24,466 bases of DNA from Halobacteriales archaeon QH_10_65_19. Lineage in GTDB: Archaea; Halobacteriota; Halobacteria; Halobacteriales; Haloarculaceae. Below the pieces are notes generated by a model. The model had not been told where the DNA came from, did not search any database, and worked only from the letters and a program-made list of their open reading frames with translations. Shown piece after piece: positions 8,190-15,782 of this stretch (the stretch's first letter is position 1; every line of letters starts with the position of its first letter). The stretch covers positions 1-24,466 of the forward strand of contig PXQK01000093.1 of assembly GCA_003022085.1 (NCBI GenBank). Direction: 5' to 3'. Made by a program: the position numbers and the translations under genes.

Positions 8190-10152
8190 ATGGAACCCGA
8201 CGATATCGAACAGATCACTGTTCTCGGTGCCGGCACGATGGGCCACGGGATCGCCGAAGTGGCGGCGCTCGCGGGCTATGAAGTAACGCTGCGGGACATC
8301 AACGAGGAGCTCGTCTCAGAGGGGTACGACCAGATCGAGTGGAGCCTCGACAAACTCGCGGAGAAGGACCGGATTAGTGAGGAGGCGCGCGACGCTGCCG
8401 CCGAGCGGATCACGCCGCTCGTCGACCTCGAAACTGCCGTCCAGGATGCCGACGTGGTCGTCGAGGCGATTGTCGAGGATATGGACATCAAACAGGAGGT
8501 CTACGAGGAACTCGACGAGTACGCGCCCGAGCGGACCATCTTCGCCTCGAACACCTCCAGCCTCTCAATCACCGGGCTCTCGGAGGTCACCGACCGCCCC
8601 GGGCAGTTCTGCGGGATGCACTTTTTCAACCCGCCGGTCCGGATGGAGCTAGTCGAGGTCATCAGCGGCGAACACACCAGCGAGGAGACAGTAGACACCG
8701 CTGTTGCACTCGCCGAGTCGCTGGACAAGACGCCGGTCCGTGTCCGGAAGGATCGCCCCGGATTCGTCGTCAACCGGGTTCTCGTCCCGCTGATGAACGA
8801 GGCCTGCTGGATTGTCGAGGAGGATGTCGCCACCATCGCCGAGGTCGACTCGACCACGAAGTACGACATCGGGCTGCCGATGGGCTCGTTCGAACTCGGC
8901 GACTTGACAGGCAACGACGTTATCCTGCACGTGCTCGAGTACATGCACGACGTGCTCGGGACGGCCTACGAGCCCTGCCCGCTGCTGGAGCGGACGGTCG
9001 AGAACGACGACCTCGGCAAGAAGACGGGGAAGGGGTTTTACGACTACGAGAACGGCGGCGTCGACATCCCGACCGACGCCGCACGGGAGGACGTCAGAGA
9101 GCGCCTGCTCGCGGTGCTGGCAAACGAGACGGGCAAGCTCCTCGAGGAGGATGTCGCACCCGTCGAGGATATCGACGAGGCGGTAACGCTCGGGGCGGCC
9201 TTCCCGAAGGGCCCGGGCAGGCTCTGTGACGAGGCCGGCCTCGACTCGATTGTCGACACTCTGGCGGACCTCCAGGAGCGGGTCGACGCCGAGCGCTACG
9301 CAGTCTCGGACGGTCTCCGCGAGGCCGCCGAGGAGGGGGGCTTCTACGGCGGTGACGAGGAGGAGACGGTCGATTTCGAGACGGTTCGCGTCGAGAAGCC
9401 GGGCGGGATGGTCGGTCACATCGTGCTCGATCGGCCCCAGCAGATGAACACCGTCACCCCGGAGATGCTCGAAGAGTTCGCCGCTGCTGTCGACGTCCTC
9501 GAGGACGACGACGAGGTCCGCGCGATCCTCGTCACCGGCACGGGTGACCGTGCGTTCAGCGCCGGCGCCGACGCAGTAGGGATGGCCGGGCAGGCCAACC
9601 CCATCGACGCGATCAAGCTCTCGCGGACGGGACAGGACGCCTGGGGCAGACTCGAGGAGTCCGCGATGCCCACGGTCGTCGGGATCGACGGCTACGCGCT
9701 GGGCGGCGGGATGGAGCTGGCGACCTGTGCGGATATGCGCGTCGCCACCGAGCGCTCGACGTTCGGCCAGCCGGAGTTCGACCTCGGCCTGCTCCCCGGC
9801 TGGGGCGGCACACAGCGGCTGGCACGCCTCATTGGTGAGAGCCGTGCCCGCGAGATTATCTTCACGGCCGACCACTACGACGCCGAAACGATGCACGACT
9901 GGGGCTTTGTCAACCGCCTCGTCGGCAACGACGAACTCGAGGAGGAGGCGCTGGAACTGGCCGAGAACCTGGCCGCCGGCCCGCCGCTCGCGATGGAGTA
10001 CGCGAAGAAGGATGCTCGCTGGCCGCGACGACATCGACGCCGGCCTCGAGGTCGAGGCACAGGCGTTCGGCCACGTCATCCACACCGACGACGTGATGGA
10101 GGGGATCTCCAAGCTCCAGAGCGACGAGGACCCCGAGTTCGAGGGCAAGTAG
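8190..10152 (+). CDS. Fused 3-hydroxyacyl-CoA dehydrogenase/enoyl-CoA hydratase, with frameshift near 10011
   Basis: Residues 1-385 are a 3-hydroxyacyl-CoA dehydrogenase: NAD site [14 protein letters not shown], catalytic region [17 protein letters not shown], and [13 protein letters not shown]. From about 395 an enoyl-CoA hydratase follows, with [21 protein letters not shown] and a glutamate-containing [18 protein letters not shown]. Together they catalyse hydration and oxidation in beta-oxidation, matching the divergent acyl-CoA dehydrogenase. The frame is normal through the AAG at 10008-10010. The expected C-terminus ([20 protein letters not shown] to EFEGK and TAG at 10150-10152) lies in the +1 frame from the ATG at 10012. 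Without correction the protein ends in an Arg-rich tail at 10181. One inserted base or two missing bases at 10011 explains it; restored length is about 653 residues. It may be a sequencing error or a true mutation. Confidence 0.88.
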
Positions 10153-10232
10153 CCGTCTTCGGGTCGGGTCCGGGCAACTGAGAGAGGCAGAGGGGCGTGA
10201 GGAACCAGACGCCAGTCCGGTGACAAGCGGTG

Positions 10233-10258
10233 CGAGGTCGGAGCGAAGCGAGACCTCG
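10233..10258. repeat. Hairpin-forming repeat in the gap after the beta-oxidation gene
   Basis: CGAGGTC and GACCTCG flank a 12-base loop, GGAGCGAAGCGA. Similar GAGCGAAGCGA and GAAGCGGAGCGA runs continue to about 10290. Such runs are common low-complexity intergenic motifs in haloarchaeal genomes. No gene is visible in 10153-10362. Confidence 0.45.
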
Positions 10259-10320
10259 AAACGTGAGCGGGAAGCGGAGCGACCCGTGAGCGGCCCGAAC
10301 AACGCGGAATCACCCGTTCA

Positions 10321-10363
10321 ATACTGCCGGGAGAAAATCCGCCGGATTTTCGCCCGCCAGTAT
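10321..10363 (-). terminator. 20-bp stem at the end of the geranylgeranyl reductase gene
   Basis: Arms 10321-10340 and 10344-10363 pair at 18 of 20 positions around a 3-base GCC loop; the core is GAAAATCC/GGATTTTC. The reductase stop codon (10363-10365) overlaps the outer end of the stem, so the mRNA would fold directly at its stop. It is a plausible 3'-end or terminator structure, though there is no clear T-tract. Confidence 0.55.
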
Positions 10364-11742
10364 CAGTACTTCGCCTCGGCGCCGGTAATCTCGTAGACCT
10401 CGTCCATGAGCGAGTCGCGACGGTCGCGCCACTCGTCGAACCCGTCGGGGGTTGTCGGGTACTCGTCGTAGATTTCCTTCAGGTCCGAGGCGAGCTTGCT
10501 CACTTTGTAGGCTTCACGGAGGGTACTCCAGTGGCCGCGGGTCTTGAACGCCGTCGTGAGGCCCGTAGTGATCTTCTCCGTCAGCGAGAGCGACGCCTCG
10601 CCTTTCTTCCCCATGAGGTCGATGATCATCTCGCCGGGCAGCGCCGTGATGATGTCGGTCAGCTCGTCCATCTCCTGTGCGGAGCCGAAGATGTTGTACA
10701 GGTCCATCGCCGCGAAGCGCTTGCCGAAGTCGGTCTGTACCTCGTGGTTGTACTCCCAGAGTGCCGACTCGTCGACTGACCCGTCGGAGATAGCCTCGAG
10801 GGCAACCGTAGCGGCCCAGTGGCCGGCCTTCGCCGCTCCGGGGATGCCGCCGCCGGTTGTCGGGTTGACGTGGCCGGCAGCGTCGCCGACCGACATGAAA
10901 CCCGGCGCGACTGCCGAGTCGTACGGCCGCCGGGTCGGGAGCGCGGCACCGAGCTTGTCCTTGACCTCCGCGTTGCGGAACTCCGGCCGGTCCTCGAGGT
11001 CGCGTTTGAGCACGTCCACCAGCTGCATCGGCGGCTTGTTCATCTGGAAGCCCAGCCCGGCGTTGATCTCCTGCTCCGTCCGTGGGAAGTACCAGAGGTA
11101 CCCCAGCTCCTCGGTCGGCTTGAACACGATTGCGTCGTCGTACTCTACGGGCTGTTCGGTCTCGATGACCTCGCGGTAGGCCGAACAGAACTGGGAGTAG
11201 TCGACGTTCGTGTCGTAGGTCGTCCCCTCGAAGTCAACCTTGTCCTGTAGCAGGGACAGTGCTCCCGCGGCGTCGATGACTATGTCGGCCTCGTACTCGA
11301 TGGGATCACCCTCGCGAATCCCAGTGACGCCGGTCACTCTGCCGTTCTGCGTGACGTCCTTGACCACGGTGTCGAAGTGGACGTCGGCCCCGACTCGCTC
11401 GGCCTCCTCCAGTAACACCTCGCCGTACCGCTTTCTGTCGACGACCGCCCCTGTTTCCCCTTTGAACGGGATGTCGTAGTTCTCCCCTTTCGGGTTCATG
11501 AACATTGCGCGCTCGATGTTCTCGTTGGTGAACGACTCTGCGCGGAGGTACTCCCGGTCGATCACGTCCGGGAACGTGCTCTTGCCTTTGATTGCGTCGC
11601 CGCAGGCGATGTGTCCCCCATCCTCCTCACTTTTGCGCTCCAGAAGTGCAACGTCGAACCCTTCTCCCGCCGCTGTCGCCGCAGCGAAACAGCCGGCTGT
11701 GCCGCCGCCGACGACGACCATATCGCGGGTTTCGGTTGTCAT
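10363..11742 (-). CDS. Geranylgeranyl reductase family FAD-dependent oxidoreductase
   Basis: The product is 459 residues. MVVVGGGTAGCFAAATAA at the N-terminus is the FAD-binding beta-alpha-beta motif with a degenerate GxGxxG. ACGDAIKGK is the family's Cys-Gly motif, GYLWYFP plus INAGLGF matches the YxWxFP-x7/8-GxG substrate motif, and GFMSVGDAAGHVNPTTGGGI is the second FAD motif. Family members saturate the double bonds of geranylgeranyl chains in archaeal ether lipids or other isoprenoids. The exact substrate is not set, since haloarchaea carry several paralogues. The start at 11742 has a TTTTTTAC box 24-35 bases upstream (11766-11777). Its divergent neighbour, an LDDVDD-motif protein, might act in the same isoprenoid pathway. 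Confidence 0.85.
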   Translation of the reverse strand: MTTETRDMVVVGGGTAGCFAAATAAGEGFDVALLERKSEEDGGHIACGDAIKGKSTFPDVIDREYLRAESFTNENIERAMFMNPKGENYDIPFKGETGAVVDRKRYGEVLLEEAERVGADVHFDTVVKDVTQNGRVTGVTGIREGDPIEYEADIVIDAAGALSLLQDKVDFEGTTYDTNVDYSQFCSAYREVIETEQPVEYDDAIVFKPTEELGYLWYFPRTEQEINAGLGFQMNKPPMQLVDVLKRDLEDRPEFRNAEVKDKLGAALPTRRPYDSAVAPGFMSVGDAAGHVNPTTGGGIPGAAKAGHWAATVALEAISDGSVDESALWEYNHEVQTDFGKRFAAMDLYNIFGSAQEMDELTDIITALPGEMIIDLMGKKGEASLSLTEKITTGLTTAFKTRGHWSTLREAYKVSKLASDLKEIYDEYPTTPDGFDEWRDRRDSLMDEVYEITGAEAKY

Positions 11743-11876
11743 CGTTCCAGGATTGCAGTCTACTCCGTAAAAAACCTGTACATGTGTCCCGTCCAGAGAA
11801 ACGTCTCGGTCCGCTACCGTCCGGATCGGACCGCAACCGACAGGATAAACAGGGCGGGGGGTCCACAGATGATCAG

Positions 11877-12944
11877 ATGCTCCGGCGGACCGCAGGGTGG
11901 CTGGCACGCATCGGGCCGCTCCCAACGTCACTCCGTGCGGTGTTGGGTTACTACGCCCACTCGGGGGTATTCGATTACAGCAGCCTGGGGCTGAAGCGGC
12001 GCACCGATGAGACGGTCGAGGGGATGATCGACGACGCGTTCGCCGCGGTTGAGGCGGCGGTCGCCGAGGCCTTCGGCTACGGCTACGTCGTCTTCGAGTA
12101 CGACACGAAGCTCGTGTTGCCGGCGAAACTCACGCTGGGGTACCTCTACCGCGAACTGCCGCCGACCGAGCACGGCCGGGCGGAGGAGATGACCCGGCTG
12201 GCTGTCGAGGCGCTGCTCGACGGCGACATGCGCGACGCCCTGAACGACGACGAGTTCGCGGACTTCGAGGTCGACTTCGAGACGGACGAGGATGACCGCA
12301 GACAGATTGCCGGGATCGGTCAGGAGGTCCTCCAGGCGCGCGTCGAGGAGCGGTTCAGCCGCTACACCGAGGCTGTCCGTGATTCCTACGACTGGGCAGT
12401 CGAGGTCTCGGAGCGCCACCAGGCCCAGGATCCGGCGTTCCGCGAGCTGATGACCCGGGCACAACAAGGAAACGAAACGGCGCTCGAAGAGATCAAGGCC
12501 ACCTACAAGTACGCCGACTTCGACGAGCCGCCGGCGCTGTTCACGGACGAGGAACTCGATCTGGCGTACCTGAAGACACAGTACGACCGCGTCGGCGTCA
12601 TCTACGACGCCATGATCGAGATGTACCGAGCGGCCGACCTGCCAGTCGAGCCTGCGTTCCATCGGTCGATCGTGCTGGCGATCATCGGCGCACAGATCTG
12701 GCTCGACGACGTCGACGACTACCGCGCCGACATGGCCAACGGCCAGCTGACGCCCGTCACCGCTGAGTACCTGCTCGCCGACGACGAGCGCGACGCCTAC
12801 CCGTCGATCGTCGACATCGGCGAGTCGTACCTCGACAGCGCGCGCGAGCAGGCGACAGCCGCGGACTCGCCGCTGACCGGCATCGCGACCGAGTACATCT
12901 ACCGGGACGGCACTCCCGAGGACCTTCCCGGCAGCGGGGAGTGA
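11877..12944 (+). CDS. Unrecognised helical protein with an Asp-rich LDDVDD motif
   Basis: The product is 355 residues; I do not recognise the family with confidence. It is mostly helical with no signal peptide, an acidic linker at 122-142 (NDDEFADFEVDFETDEDD), and a striking motif GAQIWLDDVDDYRADMANGQ at 271-290. That arrangement (helix, then DDxxD, then a Gly-Gln turn) recalls the magnesium-diphosphate-binding motifs of class I isoprenoid synthases or the GxALQLTNILRD region of squalene/phytoene synthases. I see no convincing first Asp-rich motif; the HSGVFDYSSL segment (28-37) is only loosely similar to other enzymes. With a geranylgeranyl reductase divergent to it, an isoprenoid role is a reasonable guess, not a call. 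The start at 11877 has ATAAAC about 30 bases upstream. Its TGA stop is the first three bases of the repeat at 12942. Confidence 0.7.
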   Translation: MLRRTAGWLARIGPLPTSLRAVLGYYAHSGVFDYSSLGLKRRTDETVEGMIDDAFAAVEAAVAEAFGYGYVVFEYDTKLVLPAKLTLGYLYRELPPTEHGRAEEMTRLAVEALLDGDMRDALNDDEFADFEVDFETDEDDRRQIAGIGQEVLQARVEERFSRYTEAVRDSYDWAVEVSERHQAQDPAFRELMTRAQQGNETALEEIKATYKYADFDEPPALFTDEELDLAYLKTQYDRVGVIYDAMIEMYRAADLPVEPAFHRSIVLAIIGAQIWLDDVDDYRADMANGQLTPVTAEYLLADDERDAYPSIVDIGESYLDSAREQATAADSPLTGIATEYIYRDGTPEDLPGSGE

Positions 12945-13101
12945 TACGGTCGTGCGTGAGTAGTTTCAACACTGGGTCCCGATACCGGCTGCTTCGCGGT
13001 CTGACACGCCCAACGCGCGACTCCATAGCGTCGTCGGGCCAAGCCCGACTGCCTGGGAGACGTAGTCTCCCTCTGGTACAGAGTCACGCACGACCGTATC
13101 A
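12942..13101 (+). repeat. 160-bp inverted-repeat element, best-preserved copy
   Basis: The outer 18 bases TGATACGGTCGTGCGTGA are a perfect inverted repeat with 13084-13101. Internal stems include GTCGGGC-CAA-GCCCGAC (about 13032-13048), GGGAGAC-GTA-GTCTCCC (about 13055-13071) and a small CTGCTTCGCGG stem (about 12989-12999). The element has no ORF. It spans from the stop codon of the upstream gene to 11 bases before the stop codon of the convergent zinc-ribbon gene. Confidence 0.88.
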
Positions 13102-13112
13102 GTCTTCGGTCC

Positions 13113-13283
13113 TCACTGCCGTTTCTTGCCGCGCCGCGCCGACACCGGCGCCCGGTCCTCGAAGGACTGCTCGCAGCTGGGACAGAGGCCCTCCTCGAAG
13201 AAGATTCTCGGGCCCTCACGCGTCTCTGGATCCCACCGTACACGGTAGCCACAGTTGTCACAACGGGTTGTCTGTCGAGCCAT
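13113..13283 (-). CDS. Small two-CxxC zinc-ribbon protein (56 residues)
   Basis: The product is 56 residues. It begins MARQTTRCDNCGYRVRW and continues to GLCPSCEQSFED, ending in a basic ARRGKKRQ tail. The two knuckles CDNCG (8-12) and CPSCE (34-38) form a likely zinc site of the CPxCG-related small zinc-finger type that is abundant in haloarchaea. The role is unknown; nucleic-acid or protein binding is typical for such micro-proteins. The start is supported by CTTATACG at 13306-13313, 23-30 bases upstream, so this is a leaderless gene. It is easily missed because of its size. Confidence 0.75.
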   Translation of the reverse strand: MARQTTRCDNCGYRVRWDPETREGPRIFFEEGLCPSCEQSFEDRAPVSARRGKKRQ

Positions 13284-13305
13284 ATGCTACGTTCATGCGG
13301 GGACT

Positions 13306-13313
13306 CGTATAAG
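13306..13313 (-). promoter_or_regulatory. TATA-like box of the zinc-ribbon gene
   Basis: CTTATACG on the minus strand sits 23-30 bases before the ATG at 13283, matching haloarchaeal leaderless-promoter spacing. Confidence 0.55.
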
Positions 13314-13353
13314 TGTACTCTCCTCACACGCCTCGCCTGCTCGCGGCTCGCTG

Positions 13354-14193
13354 TCAGTCGTCAAGCGTCGCCTCGGTATCGATCCCGTAGACGCGGGCCG
13401 GTGTGTCGACGTGGGCCCTCCGGAGGGCGTCCCCGTACCCGTCCTCGCGGAGCCACCGGACGCGTCGCGGGACGGTCCGCGGGCCGAGCACCGCGCCCGG
13501 ACGGTCGGGATCGTCGAGGAAGTCAGTCTCCATCAGGAACGGCTCCTCGCCAGCGGCGGCGTCACGGAGGGCGTCCTTGTTCGAGATAACGCTGGGGACC
13601 GGCCCCTCGACCAGTCCGCCCGAATAGTGTTTGACCACACGCTCGCCCGGCAATCCCCGGTCCTCGGCCCACTCTGCAACCTCGCCGAAATCGTCGCCGC
13701 TCTCGGTGTGGAGCTGGACGGCACAGCCGGTCTCGGACCCGAGTTCGAAGGCGTACCGCATCACGTCGTTCGAGGCCTCCCAGACCGCGTCGTCGACGTC
13801 GTAGTGTGGTCGGCCGGACTTGATCGCCAGCGCCGGCCCATCGGCGACGTACTCCGCGGCGACCTCCAGTCCGGCCTGCATCAGGTCGCGGGCCTTCGCG
13901 GGCGCGTAACCATTGTCAACGAGCTGCGAGACGAGAGCGGGGTGGACCCCCAGCACTGGCCACGCGCGCCCGTCGAGGACCTCCGTCGCCCGCTTGACGG
14001 CGTCGCAGGTGATCTCGAACGTCTCGCGGAACGCGTCGACGTCCCCGACCGAGTCGACCAGATACCACGACGGCTTGTTGAGCACGAGCAGGTGGGTCCC
14101 GCCCGCCTCGGCGAACTCCTCGGCCGCATCAACCCCTCGGCCGTTGACCGGGTCGAGGTGGAGGTGGTTGTCCAGAACCGGCGCCTCACTCAT
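13354..14193 (-). CDS. TatD-related metal-dependent hydrolase
   Basis: The product is 279 residues. DNHLHLDP at the N-terminus gives the HxH metal motif (His10, His12). Further candidates are HPALVS (after VLGV), QLHTESGDD, VKHYSGG and the acidic METDFLDDP near the C-terminus, in the order expected for a TatD/amidohydrolase-type barrel. TatD proteins are metal-dependent nucleases or phosphoesterases; for this archaeal branch the substrate is not established. The start at 14193 immediately precedes the conserved N-terminus. No operon partner is visible; the gene is 70 bases upstream of the zinc-ribbon gene in the same direction, so co-transcription into it is possible. Confidence 0.8.
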   Translation of the reverse strand: MSEAPVLDNHLHLDPVNGRGVDAAEEFAEAGGTHLLVLNKPSWYLVDSVGDVDAFRETFEITCDAVKRATEVLDGRAWPVLGVHPALVSQLVDNGYAPAKARDLMQAGLEVAAEYVADGPALAIKSGRPHYDVDDAVWEASNDVMRYAFELGSETGCAVQLHTESGDDFGEVAEWAEDRGLPGERVVKHYSGGLVEGPVPSVISNKDALRDAAAGEEPFLMETDFLDDPDRPGAVLGPRTVPRRVRWLREDGYGDALRRAHVDTPARVYGIDTEATLDD

Positions 14194-14275
14194 GCGACGG
14201 TGTCGGTGTGCGTGCCGCAAAAACCGTTCGTCTCGTGACTGGTGCGGTACTCGGCCAGTGGTCACCGTGTGTCGG

Positions 14276-14542
14276 TCACTCCGATTCGTCGCCGGCGGCC
14301 CTGAGAAACACCGCCAAGATGACCAACGACAGTACGTCCCTACGCATCGCAATCCGGTCGGCGACACTGGGACACGAAGGGGGCAACACTTGCTCCGGAA
14401 GCAACGGGATTGCCACCACGGCACACACGTAGCGTATGAGCACGATAGATGCAGACACCACGATGGTCATCGCGGGCGTGATACTCAGTCCCACTGCCGC
14501 GCTGGAGCTGTACCCGGCATTAAAAGAGAGTCGAACGGCCAA
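14276..14542 (-). CDS. Possible small membrane protein (88 residues)
   Basis: This open frame of 88 residues contains a long hydrophobic stretch (about residues 15-49, including AMTIVVSASIVLIRYVCAVV) and a second near the C-terminus (DVLSLVILAVFL), so it could be a two-helix membrane protein. No family is recognised, no clear TATA box is seen, and codon third positions are less GC-rich than in neighbouring genes. It may be a degraded sequence. The rest of 14194-14592 shows no supported gene; a 41-codon plus-strand frame at 14436-14558 is equally unsupported. Confidence 0.3.
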   Translation of the reverse strand: MAVRLSFNAGYSSSAAVGLSITPAMTIVVSASIVLIRYVCAVVAIPLLPEQVLPPSCPSVADRIAMRRDVLSLVILAVFLRAAGDESE

Positions 14543-14592
14543 AGCCGACGGCCGATAGCGTCGCCCCGACGTGCCGGTGTCGTCACTCCCCG

Positions 14593-14715
14593 TTACTCCG
14601 AGTGACTGTCGATTCGGACGAGCATCTTAATCGCCTCACGTTCGTCCATCGCCCGGTATCCCGCGGACACGCCGTCGAGGGCGACCGTCTTGGTAAGCTC
14701 CCGAAGAACTGCGCT
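14593..14715 (-). pseudogene. C-terminal remnant of a zinc-type alcohol dehydrogenase
   Basis: The minus-strand frame ending in TAA at 14593-14595 encodes ELTKTVALDGVSAGYRAM followed by DEREAIKMLVRIDSHSE. The pattern of a beta-strand, then GYRAMDEREAIKMLV, closely resembles the extreme C-terminus of zinc-dependent medium-chain alcohol/formaldehyde dehydrogenases. There is no start codon or N-terminal portion; upstream sequence belongs to the endonuclease III gene. It is probably the tail of a deleted gene. Confidence 0.5.
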
Positions 14716-14756
14716 ACCCCGAGTGGCGCATCTCTTTAGGGAGACGTCCGGCAGTA

Positions 14757-15458
14757 TCAGCAGCCCTCACAGTCACAGTACTGCTCACACACCGGGTTCT
14801 CACAGTCCGGGGTCCGCGCTGTGCAGTGTATGCGGCCGTGACGGATCAACAGCACGTGCATCGGGTAGGTCAGCTCGTCGGGAACGAGCTCGCCTAGCAC
14901 GTCGTGTGCGCGCTGGTTGGTCGCACCGTCGGGAACAAGGCCGAACCGTTTCGAGACACGCTCGACGTGCGTGTCGACGGCCATCGTCGGCTTCCCGAAG
15001 TGGAAGCTCAGTACGACGCTTGCGGTCTTGGGACCCACACCTTTGATGTCGGTGAGCCAGCTTTTAGCCTCGTCGGTCGCCATCGCATCAAGGAAGGCCA
15101 GCGAGTACGCCCCGCCGGTCTCCTCACGGATCGCCCGGAGAGCCCGCTGGATGCGTGCCGACTTCTGGTCTGGCAGGCCGGCCACGCGGATTGTTTCCGC
15201 GAGTTCGTTCTGCTCGGCGGCCTCGATCTCCGCGAACGTTTCGTACCGGTCGAACAGGCTGTCGGCGGCCCGTCGGGTGTTCTCGTCGGCGACGTTCTGT
15301 GAGAGAATTGTCGTCAGCAGCTGCCGAACCCCTTCCCCGGGCTCGGCGTCGGGGTCTGCCCCGTGAGATTCCTCGCGGTCGACCGGCTCGTACAGCGAGA
15401 CGAGTTCCTGGTGTAGCTGCCGAACACGTCGTTCCGTCCACTCCTGGTCAGTGGCCAT
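14757..15458 (-). CDS. nth: Endonuclease III (DNA glycosylase/AP lyase)
   Basis: The product is 233 residues. It removes oxidised pyrimidines and nicks abasic sites in base-excision repair. The helix-hairpin-helix LTDIKGVGPKTASVVLSF carries the catalytic lysine (Lys144), and AVDTHVERV carries the catalytic aspartate (Asp162). A C-terminal Cys cluster (CTARTPDCENPVCEQYCDC then EGC) is the likely 4Fe-4S site. Its six cysteines are spaced x6, x4, x3, x1, x2, unlike the classic C-x6-C-x2-C-x5-C. I prefer the ATG at 15458 because GTTTGAA lies 24-30 bases upstream; the in-frame ATG at 15470 would add four residues. Confidence 0.88.
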   Translation of the reverse strand: MATDQEWTERRVRQLHQELVSLYEPVDREESHGADPDAEPGEGVRQLLTTILSQNVADENTRRAADSLFDRYETFAEIEAAEQNELAETIRVAGLPDQKSARIQRALRAIREETGGAYSLAFLDAMATDEAKSWLTDIKGVGPKTASVVLSFHFGKPTMAVDTHVERVSKRFGLVPDGATNQRAHDVLGELVPDELTYPMHVLLIRHGRIHCTARTPDCENPVCEQYCDCEGC

Positions 15459-15782
15459 GTCTTTTGACATGGACTGGAACCGTTTGAACCCGACGAGAGC
15501 GGGACAACTGTCGGGTCAAAACGATGTCGCCGTTGGCTCGTGCCGACCGACACCCGCGTGTTGTTGCACGGCCTCGGCCCGGCGGCTCTCGCAGCCGTAG
15601 TGGTCTGTCTCCGGGCGGCGTGGATGATGACCGGTACGCCCTCCGGATCACAGTCCCGCAGTCACTGGCTGGCAAAGACAGCGTCGAGCTGTGACCTGCC
15701 CGGCAGGTTGGTCGCCCGCAGAGCATTTTACTCCCGACCCCCATTCACAACAGTTAACGCGCCGGGGAGCCCCACTCAAACC
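15459..15782. other. Intergenic stretch between nth and an amidohydrolase
   Basis: Divergent gap of about 320 bases. Open frames cross it on both strands but have no recognisable motif, and their codon use does not look coding. The only functional-looking parts are the nth promoter near 15482-15488 and AT-rich segments near 15724-15732 and 15746-15757 that may serve the amidohydrolase gene. Confidence 0.4.

Noticed and set aside
14208..14432. 74-residue plus-strand frame in the gene-poor gap
   Set aside because: Its composition is non-acidic and it has no motif or promoter, unlike haloarchaeal proteins around it.
15540..15782. 81-codon N-terminal extension of the YtcJ-like amidohydrolase
   Set aside because: The family N-terminus begins at 15783 and the preceding codons look non-coding, with possible promoter sequence just before the ATG.
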